From Nostoc sp. WHI (GTDB taxonomy: Bacteria; Cyanobacteriota; Cyanobacteriia; Cyanobacteriales; Nostocaceae): a stretch of DNA of 64,000 nucleotides. The DNA lies in the NCBI RefSeq assembly GCF_015714725.1, contig NZ_WBKM01000294.1, forward strand, positions 1-64,000, written 5' to 3'. The translations under genes were made by a program, and so were the position numbers. The notes beneath the pieces were generated by a model that ran no database searches, was not told where the DNA came from, and was given only the letters and a program-made list of their open reading frames with translations. Positions 52,814 through 62,003 of the stretch are shown one piece after another; within the stretch, counting starts at the first letter, position 1; each line of letters opens with the position of its first letter.

Positions 52814-54403
52814 ATGCCTTATACAATTCCTAACAACAGTTGCGTTGGATGTGACAACTGCCGCCCCCAATGTCCTACGGGTGCAATCAAAATAGAGAAC
52901 AATGAATATTGGATTGATCCTAGTCTTTGTAACAATTGTGAGGGCTACTATTCAGAACCGCAATGTGTGATAGCTTGTCCAACTAATTCTGTGATTCCCT
53001 GGCAGGCAAAAAAGGGGAGATGCAAAGTTGAACCGAGAGATGCTACTAGCTTAGATTTGTTTTCTAACGGCAAGAATAACCCATTTGCTTCGGCGATCGC
53101 TATCTGGGAAGCTTGTAATGTCCTATCACAACGCACATCCCTACATTGGGAAAATGATGAAGACGGTTACTTATGCTACAGCCGACAAGTGAATCAAGGC
53201 CGAGGTGCGATCGCTTTTCACATCCAAGATCCATTCCAAGTGAACGACAAGGCCACAGATTTAGCAGCAATTGAGGGGCTTGACATCAAAGCCGCTTGCA
53301 TACATCTAATTTTTGCAGCTTATGCCACAGGCTTAGAGCAACCTTGGGAGCAAGAATTTGCGATCGATGAGCGACAAATTGAGAAATATTTGGGGATGGA
53401 GAAACGCAAGGACTTGAGCAAAGCTGCCAAGCTAGCTTTAATGAAAAATATTGTCCAGCAAGCTTGCTCACTGATTATCTCAATTGACTGGCCTCAACAA
53501 GGTCGAATTAACGGATTCTCTGTTAAAGAAAGCCGCTTATGGCACTTGGTGGACATTCAGCACCATTTTCAAGAAGACAATCTTGGATGCAAACATCTGA
53601 TTGGGCTAACTTTTAAAGTAAAAGCAGGCGTATGGGCACAGTATTTCTTAAACAAACAAGCGTGTAAAGAGCGAACGGCATTCTATCAATACGGTAGTCT
53701 CCCCAAAACGCTGCTAACCACAGTCATGAGCATTTGGCAGCAACATGAAGGCGCAGTCCGACTAATGCTGTGGTTGCTGTTTAAAACCAAAATGGGCAAA
53801 GAACAACGCATTACCATTCCTACCTTGCTGCGTATTGCTTACGGTGAGGAAAAAGTCGCCCTTGCATCCAGACAACGGGAAGAACGCAAACGTTTGTTGC
53901 GAACTTTTGAAAGCGATTTAGAAATTCTCAATCACTATGGAATGAAACCACTTTTCGATCCAGTTACTTATCCCTTAGAAATTCAACCATTGTGGGCGAA
54001 GTTAGTTGATCTTCCCGAAGATCCAGATGAAGCATTGGAATTTTGGACTAATGACGGTGGTTCCGAAACTCGCCTCACAGACACAGGCCCCCGTGGTAAG
54101 TGGAATCTGCTAATGAATGCGCGGATTTTGGCTTTTGAACTCCCACCAGAATGGGATCAGCAAATTTCAGAATCAGAAAAAAGGAAAACAAGAACTGCTA
54201 AAGCCAAAAGGAAGCTCAAAACTACAAACGATTTGCTGGGTGAACAGATTTTGCAAGCGCGAAAAAACTTGAATCTTTCCCAAAGGGAGTTGGCAAAGCT
54301 CACAGGTAAAAGTCAAAGCTGGATTCGAGATATCGAAAATGGCCGTTTAAAAGCTAAATTAGAAGATCAAATACTATTACGGAAAGTCTTAAATATGGCT
54401 TAA
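52814..54403 (+). CDS. patB: PatB/CnfR, ferredoxin-domain transcriptional activator of nif genes
   Basis: A 529-residue regulator. The N-terminus has two ferredoxin-type cluster motifs (CVGCDNCRPQCPTG and, unusually spaced, CNNCEGYYSEPQCVIACP), able to sense oxygen or redox state. The middle 350 residues are PatB-specific. The C-terminal helix-turn-helix is of XRE type (ARKNLNLSQRELAKLTGKSQ, then SWIRDIENGR). In Anabaena PatB is needed for heterocyst nitrogen fixation, and its homologue CnfR activates nif genes under micro-oxic conditions. A weak GGAAAAGAG Shine-Dalgarno precedes the ATG. It diverges from fdxB-cox, probable co-regulated targets. Confidence 0.95.
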   Translation: MPYTIPNNSCVGCDNCRPQCPTGAIKIENNEYWIDPSLCNNCEGYYSEPQCVIACPTNSVIPWQAKKGRCKVEPRDATSLDLFSNGKNNPFASAIAIWEACNVLSQRTSLHWENDEDGYLCYSRQVNQGRGAIAFHIQDPFQVNDKATDLAAIEGLDIKAACIHLIFAAYATGLEQPWEQEFAIDERQIEKYLGMEKRKDLSKAAKLALMKNIVQQACSLIISIDWPQQGRINGFSVKESRLWHLVDIQHHFQEDNLGCKHLIGLTFKVKAGVWAQYFLNKQACKERTAFYQYGSLPKTLLTTVMSIWQQHEGAVRLMLWLLFKTKMGKEQRITIPTLLRIAYGEEKVALASRQREERKRLLRTFESDLEILNHYGMKPLFDPVTYPLEIQPLWAKLVDLPEDPDEALEFWTNDGGSETRLTDTGPRGKWNLLMNARILAFELPPEWDQQISESEKRKTRTAKAKRKLKTTNDLLGEQILQARKNLNLSQRELAKLTGKSQSWIRDIENGRLKAKLEDQILLRKVLNMA

Positions 54404-54423
54404 TCTTGAATCGAGATTTGGAA

Positions 54424-54570
54424 TTTAAACGCAAAGGGGCGCAAAGGGAAACGCAGAGGAGCACAAAGATTTTATTACGAGGTTATAAAATCTTGTACTA
54501 AATATAGCATTTAATTAATTCATAAACTCCGCGTTCCTTTGCGCTTCCCTTTGCGTTCCTTTGCGTTTAA
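54424..54570. repeat. long imperfect inverted repeat between convergent genes
   Basis: The left arm starts TTTAAACGCAAAGGGG and the right arm ends CCTTTGCGTTTAA. Each arm consists of repeated CGCAAAGG/GCAAAGGGAA units. It lies between patB and the convergent sucrase-ferredoxin gene and could end both transcripts. Confidence 0.75.
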
Positions 54571-54577
54571 AAATATT

Positions 54578-55555
54578 TTACGTACTATAACTCATTACCT
54601 TACTAGAGACAAACCAGAGACTAGCTACAGCATATTTAGTAATTACCAACTCTTGTGTAGCATTGCATGAACTCTTCAGTTGTTGAGTCTTGGTTTCATC
54701 TTTCACAAGTTTAGCCTGATAAGTGTAGAGAGAACCAGAAGGTTGTTCAAAACTTAGTTCACCTAGAATAGTATTGTTGTCTAAACTTTGCTCCAAAATT
54801 TTGCCTACAACTTTGTAGTTAAACCAATCCCATCCGTTACGAAAGATTAGTTCTCTTTCCAAAATCTGAAGTGCAGGAGGTAGAATTCCCCAACCTCGAT
54901 AGACTTTATTTAAGCATTGAATATCGCCAGTGCGGTTCAGAATCGATCTGAATGAATCTTGATCGAGAACACCGTAATATCTTCCTTCTGGCAAGTCTAT
55001 AACTGTTGGTGCAAACCGATGTCCACCAAAGTGCGATGATTTCCAAATTCGTACATTATCCAAGCATAAGTCAGCAATAGTCGCTGTTAACTTGAAGTAA
55101 AAGGGAGCGCCATATCTGGCACAGCACTTATCATGACTACCGTGGGTACACACTAAAATATCTCTACTTTCATCAGTTTCTACTTCAGAATTAGAACTGA
55201 TACCCCATAACCATTTTTGGACAACTGCTGCTACTTGCTCAATATTTGCTAACTTAAACTCTTGCTTGCAGAAACCATTACTCAGTCCCTCTTTTCTTTG
55301 ATAAATCAAAAGCGTAGTGTAATTTATTCTGTGTGATATATCATTAGCAATTAAGAGGAATCTAATTGGTAATTTAGCACGCTTCACTTCTTCTACCAAA
55401 ATCCTCAAATTCTGGGGCACCCACTTGGAATTAAAGGCTTCTGATGTCCAAGGTAACGGACACTCAACTAAAATATAAGTTTGGTAATTTGTGGCACTAC
55501 CAATAACATCTTCTCCTGCTTGCCGTGAAGAGTCAGAACAAAAAACAGTATTCAT
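54578..55555 (-). CDS. sucrase/ferredoxin-like family protein
   Basis: A 325-residue protein of the sucraseferredoxin-like family, a thioredoxin-fold group that usually binds a [2Fe-2S] cluster. Family motifs are DILVCTHGSHDKCCARYGAP (Cys residues) and WKSSHFGGHRFAPTVIDLPE with its two His. The N-terminal half (residues 1-120) is a second thioredoxin-like lobe with YILVECPLPW. The function is not established; reductase or electron-transfer roles are guesses. Its position next to patB may be chance. The C-terminal tail after 300 looks less conserved. Confidence 0.85.
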   Translation of the reverse strand: MNTVFCSDSSRQAGEDVIGSATNYQTYILVECPLPWTSEAFNSKWVPQNLRILVEEVKRAKLPIRFLLIANDISHRINYTTLLIYQRKEGLSNGFCKQEFKLANIEQVAAVVQKWLWGISSNSEVETDESRDILVCTHGSHDKCCARYGAPFYFKLTATIADLCLDNVRIWKSSHFGGHRFAPTVIDLPEGRYYGVLDQDSFRSILNRTGDIQCLNKVYRGWGILPPALQILERELIFRNGWDWFNYKVVGKILEQSLDNNTILGELSFEQPSGSLYTYQAKLVKDETKTQQLKSSCNATQELVITKYAVASLWFVSSKVMSYST

Positions 55556-55813
55556 CTAGCTATACTCATTAACGTATTTTATGGACAAAAGGTATTAGAA
55601 ACTACAATATCCTTAACTCAAGGAGATAAAAAAGAACAATATGTATTTCACAGTTAAAACTAGGTAGCAATTTTATAACATCATTTCTAATTAACCTCTT
55701 CCCCATTAATAAATTTTCCACAATAGACATAAACAATGTCAAGAGATATTTTTCCGTAGTAGCGGCGTTAATTTTGTATCTAGTTTTATTGTTATCTGGT
55801 ATTTCATAAATTT

Positions 55814-55975
55814 TCACTTGCTGAAACTTGGATTTTCTGAAGTTGGTTTTTTTGGCAAAATCAAATATGGTAGATGCGGAAACACTTGATAAGCAGTTGC
55901 TGCTTTGGCAAGCCAATACTGTTTTAATAAATCTTGTACACTATCTGCTTTTAATGTATCTATAAATGCACACAT
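55814..55975 (-). CDS. possible small protein or frameshifted gene fragment
   Basis: ATG at 55975 to TGA at 55814 gives 53 residues (CAFIDTLKADSVQDLLKQYW, then ATAYQVFPHLPYLILPKK). Their composition looks like real protein, more so than the overlapping longer frame at 55602-55916. The reading could continue in another frame after a run of C/A bases near 55850, so a broken gene is possible. I do not recognise a family. Confidence 0.35.
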   Translation of the reverse strand: MCAFIDTLKADSVQDLLKQYWLAKAATAYQVFPHLPYLILPKKPTSENPSFSK

Positions 55976-56430
55976 ATTGCAAATAATTCTCAATTAGATG
56001 AGAAAAAATAAAAATTACTAAATTAGGGGTAAATGCTTTACGCCCCATACTCTATGCACGATAAGTAATAATCAAAACTAGTGACTAATTATTAGCAGCG
56101 TCACTCATATCAACATTAACAAACCTGGTATTTAGCTTTTTACCTAATCTAACTTACTGAAACTTATGTCAGGGTTTGATGATAGGCATCTGCCTTGACT
56201 TTAGCTGAAGTCAATAATAAATGCAAGTATTTGATAATATTTATAAGTTCTTTATAATTATGTAGCCTCCAAGAGGTTGGTTAAATCAAGGTTAATGGGC
56301 ATTTTATAGTGGAGATAGCTGACTAGAACAAGCATTGATGCTTTCAATCTAATAGATAAGATTTTGCAATTGTGACAAATTATTGCCAGTAGGATAGCAC
56401 ATCTGTGTACCCTTACTAATCCAAATATCT
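55976..56430. other. intergenic, nothing recognised
   Basis: About 455 AT-rich bases between divergent genes. No ORF, repeat or hairpin worth naming was found. It should contain the promoter of the Mut7-C gene. Confidence 0.5.
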
Positions 56431-57207
56431 GTGGCTATGGCGATCGCATATTTCTACTTTCACGCAGAATTGAATCATTTTTTACCACGGCATCACAAGC
56501 TGGCGAAAATCTCTCATTTTTTTGAGGAGAAAGCCTCAATTAAGGACATGATTGAGTCCTTGGGTGTCCCTCATCCAGAAGTTTATTTTATCAATGTTAA
56601 TGGGGAATATGTAAATTTTTCTTACATAGTTTTCGATGGAGACACTATCAATGTTTATCCAATTTCTGTTAAGAGTGTTATTGTACCAAGTGTTTCTGTT
56701 CTGCCAAAACCGCTTAATATTATTCGCTTTGTTTTAGATATTCATTTGGGGAAGCTTGCGACATCTCTACGACTTTTAGGTTTTGATACTTTATACCGCA
56801 ATGACTACGAGGATGATAAATTAGCCCAAATATCCTACAGCGAAGCGCGGGTTCTCTTAACTCGTGATAAAGGTCTATTGATGCGTAGTTTGGTAACGCA
56901 TGGGTATTATGTTAGAAACACTAACCCTCAACAACAAATCATAGAAGTACTGCAACGCTTCGAGTTGTCTAAATTAATCTTACCATTTAAACGGTGTTTG
57001 CGTTGTAATGGATTATTAGAATTTGTAGATAAGCAATCCATTATTGACCAAGTACCAGAAAATGTGCGATGCCTACGGCGGCAAGCTACGCAGATTGATG
57101 AATTCCAGCGTTGTCAAGACTGCAATCGCATTTATTGGAAAGGCTCACATTATGAACGATTGCAACAGTTTATTGACAAAGTACTTGACTTAAGCACAGG
57201 TGAGTAA
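56431..57207 (+). CDS. Mut7-C RNase domain protein with N-terminal ubiquitin-like domain
   Basis: A 258-residue fusion. Residues 1-85 form a beta-grasp, ThiS/MoaD-like domain (AYFYFHAELNHFLP, then FINVNGEYVNFSYIVFDGD). Residues about 95-250 form the Mut7-C (DUF82) PIN-like RNase: FVLDIHLGKLATSLRLLGFD with an acidic start, ARVLLTRDKGLL, and a zinc ribbon (RCLRCNGLLEF and RCQDCNRIYWKGSHYERL). Such Ubl-Mut7-C fusions are known in cyanobacteria. A role in RNA processing or toxin-like cleavage is inferred from the fold. An in-frame ATG two codons later is an equally good start. Confidence 0.9.
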   Translation: MAMAIAYFYFHAELNHFLPRHHKLAKISHFFEEKASIKDMIESLGVPHPEVYFINVNGEYVNFSYIVFDGDTINVYPISVKSVIVPSVSVLPKPLNIIRFVLDIHLGKLATSLRLLGFDTLYRNDYEDDKLAQISYSEARVLLTRDKGLLMRSLVTHGYYVRNTNPQQQIIEVLQRFELSKLILPFKRCLRCNGLLEFVDKQSIIDQVPENVRCLRRQATQIDEFQRCQDCNRIYWKGSHYERLQQFIDKVLDLSTGE

Positions 57208-57227
57208 GTCAATAATATTTATCAGTC

Positions 57228-57452
57228 CTATTGCAACTTGCTTGCACCGGGAACGTTAGCAAAATCTCCAACATTTTCTCTGCTTTCCTCTTGGCGATTA
57301 AAAGCATTATGAAGAGGGTCATCCTCGATCTGTCCGCTAACTTCTTCCGGTTCAAGGGGAGCCGCTTCCTTAGCCTCATCGAGATTGATAGAACGAGGAG
57401 GTTCTTTGGCGTGAGACAAATCAATAAGTGGTTTTGGTTGCTCGGTAGTCAT
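57228..57452 (-). CDS. small acidic protein of unknown function
   Basis: A 74-residue hydrophilic protein, rich in Glu, Pro and Ala (NLDEAKEAAPLEPEEVSG), ending NVGDFANVPGASKLQ. No fold can be recognised; it is probably disordered. This frame was chosen over the overlapping minus-strand frame at 57209-57424, which is basic and leucine-rich without protein-like pattern. It is convergent with the Mut7-C gene, with 20 bases between the two ends. Confidence 0.6.
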   Translation of the reverse strand: MTTEQPKPLIDLSHAKEPPRSINLDEAKEAAPLEPEEVSGQIEDDPLHNAFNRQEESRENVGDFANVPGASKLQ

Positions 57453-57556
57453 AAGTTGCTAAATAATGTGGTTTTCTCTAGTGTTGAATTTATTTTGACC
57501 ACAAACATCTTTCTTGAGAATGAAACTACCTATGGTTATGAGGAGCATAAAAAAGT

Positions 57557-58513
57557 ATGACATTAATTTTAGCTCTCGATTTTGGCGGAACTAAACTAGC
57601 GGCGGCGACTGTAAATATCGGTTCTAGAAAGTGGTTGCGTTATGAACGCCGACTCTCGCCAGCGAATGCAAATGCTAGTACTGACTTGGAAATTATGCGA
57701 TCGCTCATTTACTCGCTGCTGCAAGACACAAAACCTGCTGCGATCGGTGTCAGCTTTGGGGGGCCAGTTGATGCTTTTACGGGGACGGTGCGACTATCTC
57801 ATCATGTTGCCGGATGGGAAAACATTCCCCTCAAAGGCTTGTTAGAAGATGAGTTTGGTGTTCCTGTTGGTGTAGACAACGATGCTAACGTTGCTGCTTT
57901 GGGTGAACACCGCTTTGGTGCGGGACAGGGATATGATAGCCTGTTTTACATAACTGTCAGCACTGGCGTGGGTGGTGGTTGGATACTCAACAGTAATCCT
58001 TGGCGGGGTGCTGGTGGGATGGCTGGCGAAATTGGACATATCGTTGTAGATCCTGCCGGGCCAGTTTGTTTATGTGGTAAGCGGGGATGTGTGGAACGTT
58101 TTGCGTCGGGGCCTTATATGGCGCAGAATGCTAGGGAACTTTTGGAAACCCAACTGCCGAAGCGTCAACGAGGAGAGGTTTTAAGGAGTTTGGTGGGAGA
58201 TAATTTAAACTTATTTACGGGGCAATTGGTAAGTGAAGCGGCGGTGGCTGGAGATGATTTGGCGAAGGAAGTTCTGCACAAAGCTGCTTGGGCGCTGGGT
58301 GTAGGTATTGGCAATGTAGCGAACTTGATGAATCCGCAGCGCTTTGTATTGGGAGGTGGTGTGATGAAGGCGGGGGCGGATTTTTGGCAGGTGATGCAAC
58401 TGGTGGCGCGGGAAACAGCTTTGCCAGAAGTTGATTTTGAAATTGTGCCTGCGGTGCTGGGGGATGATGCGCCGTTGTGGGGGGCGGTGGCGATCGCTTC
58501 TATGTTAGTTTGA
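57557..58513 (+). CDS. ROK family sugar kinase (glucokinase-like)
   Basis: A 318-residue ROK-type kinase that phosphorylates glucose or a related hexose. The ATP-binding motif LALDFGGTKLAAATV opens the protein. The sugar site has VDNDANVAALGEHRFGAG with the catalytic Asp, and GEIGHIVVDPAGPVC supplies the zinc His. The ROK zinc cluster is CLCGKRGCVE. The second phosphate motif is VLGGGVMKAG. The length is normal. Sugar specificity cannot be settled without closer comparison. It is monocistronic. Confidence 0.92.
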   Translation: MTLILALDFGGTKLAAATVNIGSRKWLRYERRLSPANANASTDLEIMRSLIYSLLQDTKPAAIGVSFGGPVDAFTGTVRLSHHVAGWENIPLKGLLEDEFGVPVGVDNDANVAALGEHRFGAGQGYDSLFYITVSTGVGGGWILNSNPWRGAGGMAGEIGHIVVDPAGPVCLCGKRGCVERFASGPYMAQNARELLETQLPKRQRGEVLRSLVGDNLNLFTGQLVSEAAVAGDDLAKEVLHKAAWALGVGIGNVANLMNPQRFVLGGGVMKAGADFWQVMQLVARETALPEVDFEIVPAVLGDDAPLWGAVAIASMLV

Positions 58514-58596
58514 TATTTGCTTTAAGGAGATTATATCTATTGGACAATTTACAAAGTTGACCGCAAAAAGTCTAATAGTTAAAAGGAGAAAAATGC

Positions 58597-58821
58597 ATGA
58601 ACATTGAGCAAGCTGTTTTAGAAAAATTGCGGCAATTACCTATAGATAAACAGCAAGAGGTATTAAATTTTGCTGATTTTCTTCACCAAAAAATTACTCC
58701 AAAACCTCCACTACGCAGCGTTAAGGGACTATGGGCTGGCTTAGACATTGATATTACAGAAGAAGATATTGCTCAAGCTCGAAAAGAGATGTGGGGAAAT
58801 TTTGCAGAGGAAGATATTTAA
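58597..58821 (+). CDS. DUF2281 antitoxin (VapB-like)
   Basis: A 74-residue protein with the DUF2281 pattern: LRQLPIDKQQEVLNFADFLH in the N-terminal helices, then a short C-terminal toxin-binding tail (LWAGLDIDITEEDIAQARKE). It is followed 2 bases later by a PIN-domain toxin gene. The Shine-Dalgarno AAGGAG lies 12 bases before the ATG. Confidence 0.88.
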   Translation: MNIEQAVLEKLRQLPIDKQQEVLNFADFLHQKITPKPPLRSVKGLWAGLDIDITEEDIAQARKEMWGNFAEEDI

Positions 58822-58823
58822 TA

Positions 58824-59228
58824 ATGGTAGCAGTTGTAGCGGATACTCATGCAATTGTTTGGTATTTGCGGGAATCAAGCAAATTATCAGAAGCTGCGAT
58901 TGCGGCTTTCGATAGGGCGATTAGCGCTGGCGATCCAGTTTATGTATCTGCAATTTCTGTAGTGGAAGTAGCTTATCTGGCAGAAAAATATCGCTTACCA
59001 AAAGCAGCATTTGAACAGTTAATTGAGGCTTTATCTAATCCTCGGACTGGTTTAGCGATTGCACCTTTAGATATAACAATTGCTCAAATACTATCTCAGA
59101 TTCCGCGAGATATTGTACCAGATATGCCAGATAGAATTATTGCTGCTACTGCTTTGTATTTGCGCCTTCCTTTAGTTACTCGCGATCTGCGAATTCAGGC
59201 ATTAACAATTATTCAGACAATTTGGTAA
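58824..59228 (+). CDS. PIN-domain toxin (VapC-like)
   Basis: A 134-residue PIN-domain RNase. The start at 58824 gives MVAVVADTHAIVWYL with the first acidic residue in ADTHA. Further conserved residues are the Glu in ISVVEVAYLAEKY, the Asp pair in DMPDRIIAATALYLRLPLV, and the last Asp in TRDLRIQAL. The open extension to 58791 overlaps the antitoxin and is not needed. Together with the previous gene it forms a VapBC-type module expected to cleave RNA under stress. Confidence 0.92.
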   Translation: MVAVVADTHAIVWYLRESSKLSEAAIAAFDRAISAGDPVYVSAISVVEVAYLAEKYRLPKAAFEQLIEALSNPRTGLAIAPLDITIAQILSQIPRDIVPDMPDRIIAATALYLRLPLVTRDLRIQALTIIQTIW

Positions 59229-59323
59229 GATAGATAAATTATTTTTTGTCTGATTACTGGATACGGCTTATCAGTAAAAGTGACTTTTTTATTTCGTTGC
59301 TTTTCTTTAATTTCAATCTACTA

Positions 59324-59911
59324 TTACTGCTGAATAACTTGGCGAAACTCTCTAATCGCTTCCAAGGGAGACGATAACAAAAGACAACGATTGAGCAGGG
59401 ATAAATCTAATTCTGTGAATAACTCACTTTTAACAACTTTCTCATATTCTTGTTCTCGTAAGCAGTAAACTTCAATTGTGCCATCTTCCCAAAACCAAAC
59501 TTCTCTTACTTGCATTAATTTGTACTTCTGTAGCTTGATGGGACTACCGCTAGTAATCACTACTTCAATGCATAAGTCTGGTACAGATTTGTCCGTTCCA
59601 AAGCAATAAGATAAATCTGCTTGATATTCTACTATCTTGGGAATAATCTGGCTAAAACTCCCACTAGGGAAAAATTCAATGCCTTTGACTTCAAAATAAG
59701 TAATCAATAGTCCAGCAATTAAACACTTAATTACTTCATGAGGCTTACCAATGGTCACAATTTCTAAGACTCCCTCACAATAAAATAGCCGCACCCCTGG
59801 CACATTTTCAAAGCTAGCTTGAATCGCTTTGAATTGTTCCCAACTTAACCCATGTCGAAAGAAGCGTTGTTCTTCTGGTAAGCTAACAGCATTTTCTAAC
59901 GTTTGAGTCAT
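59324..59911 (-). CDS. Uma2 family (DUF820) restriction-endonuclease-fold protein
   Basis: A 195-residue Uma2 protein, the second in this window. It shows GVRLFYCEGVLEIVTIGKPH, then PDLCIEVVITSGSPIKLQKY with the E-V core, and EVWFWEDGTIEVYCL at the end of the fold. The first acidic motif is weaker than in the copy at 23858-24478, so the two are not close paralogues. The role is unknown. It lies about 50 bases downstream of proB on the same strand. Confidence 0.87.
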   Translation of the reverse strand: MTQTLENAVSLPEEQRFFRHGLSWEQFKAIQASFENVPGVRLFYCEGVLEIVTIGKPHEVIKCLIAGLLITYFEVKGIEFFPSGSFSQIIPKIVEYQADLSYCFGTDKSVPDLCIEVVITSGSPIKLQKYKLMQVREVWFWEDGTIEVYCLREQEYEKVVKSELFTELDLSLLNRCLLLSSPLEAIREFRQVIQQ

Positions 59912-59963
59912 AATATTTCTTACTCTCCCAGTTAGTAGTCACAAAATTTATCTCATTTCCATC

Positions 59964-61073
59964 TTAAATCAAAACCAAATTATCTCGGTGAATCACGGTT
60001 TCCGCACCGGCATAACCTAAAATTGTGGGAATTTCCCGCGAATGACACCCGCAAATTTTTTGCAGTTCATTGCTGTTGTAATTTACAAGTCCTCTAGCAA
60101 TTTCGTTACCGTTGGTGTCACACAATTGCACAGCGTCCTGTGTGTCAAACTCTCCTTCTACTGCCTTAATTCCAGCAGCTAATAACGATTTTCCTGCTAG
60201 AGAAATTGCCGCGATCGCACCTTCATCTAAATACAATTTACCCGCAGGTAAAAGACCGTAAGCTATCCAACGTTTACGCGCAGAAGTTGGTTCAGGTTGC
60301 GGTTCAAAATGCGTCCCAATAAGTTCACCTTGAAGAATTTTTTCGATATTCTGGGGAAATCGCCCTTGGGTAATTACGGTACGAACTCCAGCCGCGATCG
60401 CAATCCTCGCAGCCGAAATTTTTGTCGCCATACCCCCAGTACCCCACTGAGAGCCTTGGGAACCTGTTTGTATCTGTAATTCTGCTAATTCCTTAATGCT
60501 ACTAACTAAAGCGATTGGCTGGGCATCTGGTACGGAACGCGGATCAGCTGAATAGAGCCTATCTACATCGGTAAGCAAAAATAACCAATCTGCCTCTACT
60601 AAACTGGCAACCAATGCCGAAAGGGTGTCGTTATCACCGAATTTTAGTTCGTCTATTGCTACGGTATCATTTTCATTGACTATAGGAATTACTCCCAGTC
60701 CCAATAGTTCCTGAAAAGTATTGTAGGCATTGAGATAGCGGCTGCGCTGTACCAAGTCACTACGAGTCAGCAATACTTGGGCGATCGCTTGTTGCAGAGT
60801 ACTAAATAAATCATCATATATACGGATTAACCTGCCTTGTCCAACTGCCGCTACAGCCTGTTTCAGTGCGATCGCTTTGGGGCGTTCAGTTAAGCCCAAC
60901 CGCGCACAACCCACCCCCACAGCGCCAGAGGAGACCAAAATTACTCGATGTCCCTGGTGTCTTAAATGGCAGAGTGTTTCCGCTAAGGTAGCGATGGTAG
61001 AAAGTGCTAATTGTCCCGTTTCTGGTTGAGTTAGGCTAGAAGTACCGATTTTGACAACAATTGTTAATGCCAT
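59964..61073 (-). CDS. proB: glutamate 5-kinase
   Basis: The first enzyme of proline synthesis, phosphorylating glutamate. The 369-residue protein has the amino-acid-kinase domain ([15 protein letters not shown], then [51 protein letters not shown]) and a C-terminal PUA domain from about 275 ([19 protein letters not shown]). This matches full-length ProB with the PUA domain. It probably shares a transcript with the Uma2 gene behind it. The upstream 70 bases hold AATCTAA-type STRRs (61081-61105). Confidence 0.95.
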   Translation of the reverse strand: MALTIVVKIGTSSLTQPETGQLALSTIATLAETLCHLRHQGHRVILVSSGAVGVGCARLGLTERPKAIALKQAVAAVGQGRLIRIYDDLFSTLQQAIAQVLLTRSDLVQRSRYLNAYNTFQELLGLGVIPIVNENDTVAIDELKFGDNDTLSALVASLVEADWLFLLTDVDRLYSADPRSVPDAQPIALVSSIKELAELQIQTGSQGSQWGTGGMATKISAARIAIAAGVRTVITQGRFPQNIEKILQGELIGTHFEPQPEPTSARKRWIAYGLLPAGKLYLDEGAIAAISLAGKSLLAAGIKAVEGEFDTQDAVQLCDTNGNEIARGLVNYNSNELQKICGCHSREIPTILGYAGAETVIHRDNLVLI

Positions 61074-61245
61074 CTTTGAATTTTAGATTTTAGATTTTAG
61101 ATTCAGATTAGACATTTTGCAATACGGTTTGTTTAAGAAAAAATAACTTATGAGTTCCAGGGCAGCCGAGTTAAAATTTTCTCTAATTTCCCAGCCATTG
61201 CCCTTTCTAAAATCAATCGTAATAATATCAGGAGAGTCAATCAAG

Positions 61246-61611
61246 ATGACGACGATCGAGAGATTAGAAGAAAAATTGCGACAAGCAATGCTCGATAGCG
61301 ATGTGCCGATCTTAGATGAATTAATTGCTGACGATCTGATTTTCACCATGCATACAGGTTTAGTAGTCGATAAACAATACGATTTGGATGCACATCGTAG
61401 TGGAATGCATAAGTTTACTAAGGTCGAAATTGACGATCAACAAATTCTTAATTATGATAATTTTGCTGTGGTCGCAGTTAAAACATATCTGGCGGGAATT
61501 CACGATCGGCAAGCTTTTTCAGGTACTTATCGCTTTACTCGCGTCTGGGCAATGCGTCAAGATCGATGGCAAATAGTAGCGGGTCATGTTTGTCAATTAG
61601 TTTCTCTTTAA
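61246..61611 (+). CDS. NTF2-like / SnoaL-like (DUF4440) protein
   Basis: A 121-residue small cone-fold protein starting at ATG 61246 (MTTIERLEEKLRQAML), preceded by GGAGAG about 10 bases away. The open extension to 61150 has no support. The pattern DELIADDLIFTMHTGLVVDK, then FSGTYRFTRVWAMRQDRWQI and AGHVCQL is typical of DUF4440 proteins. Members range from ketosteroid-isomerase-like enzymes to binding proteins, so no substrate can be named. It stands alone. Confidence 0.85.
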   Translation: MTTIERLEEKLRQAMLDSDVPILDELIADDLIFTMHTGLVVDKQYDLDAHRSGMHKFTKVEIDDQQILNYDNFAVVAVKTYLAGIHDRQAFSGTYRFTRVWAMRQDRWQIVAGHVCQLVSL

Positions 61612-61615
61612 TCTA

Positions 61616-61684
61616 GACCCCCTTAAAAACGGAGTAAATAGGAAACAAAGCCCCCCTTTTTAAGGGGGGTTGGGGGGATCTCCG
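61616..61684. repeat. dispersed palindromic repeat, copy 4
   Basis: An inverted relative of the element at 175-256: CCCCCCTTTTTAAGGGGGG with a right end GGGGGGATCTCCG matching the reverse complement of the left end of copy 1. Confidence 0.75.
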
Positions 61685-61827
61685 AGAGCCAAATATGTTA
61701 ACCGAACCGTATTGTGGTCTGCCCAGTTGAGCAAATTCATATCTAGCAACCTTTCTGAGCTTTCCTATCCGTCGATCTCACGTTATTTTAGATTCAATCC
61801 AAAATCTAAAATCCAAAATCCAAAATT

Positions 61828-61869
61828 GTAAAGCGCCAGTCCCTCTATAAGTGAAGGCTGACGCTTTAC
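61828..61869. terminator. hairpin between convergent genes
   Basis: GTAAAGCGCCAG pairs with CTGACGCTTTAC with one mismatch. It lies between the DUF4440 gene and the convergent YqeG gene and probably ends one or both transcripts. There is no long T-tract next to it. Confidence 0.5.
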
Positions 61870-62003
61870 GGGTTTATATTTACTTAGTATGTACTAGAGT
61901 CTTTTTTGGCTGACCCCATGTTATTAATACTTATGATCCCCGATTTTTGGCTTGCATTCAGATTCTTTAATCATTTCTTTAGATTTACTTTCCTGACGAT
62001 TTA

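Larger units (their letters stand above)
61612..62003. other. intergenic region with repeats and a hairpin
   Basis: It contains dispersed palindrome copy 4 (61616-61684), an AATCCAA/AATCTAA STRR array (61795-61826) and a hairpin (61828-61869). No ORF was found. Confidence 0.6.

Noticed and set aside
55602-55916. Stand-alone 104-codon minus-strand gene
   Set aside because: The N-terminal part overlaps a better small frame, and the C-terminal part alone shows no recognisable family. It is kept only as part of a possible broken gene.
57209-57424. Minus-strand frame of 71 codons
   Set aside because: It overlaps the more protein-like acidic frame 57228-57452 and has basic, shadow-like composition.
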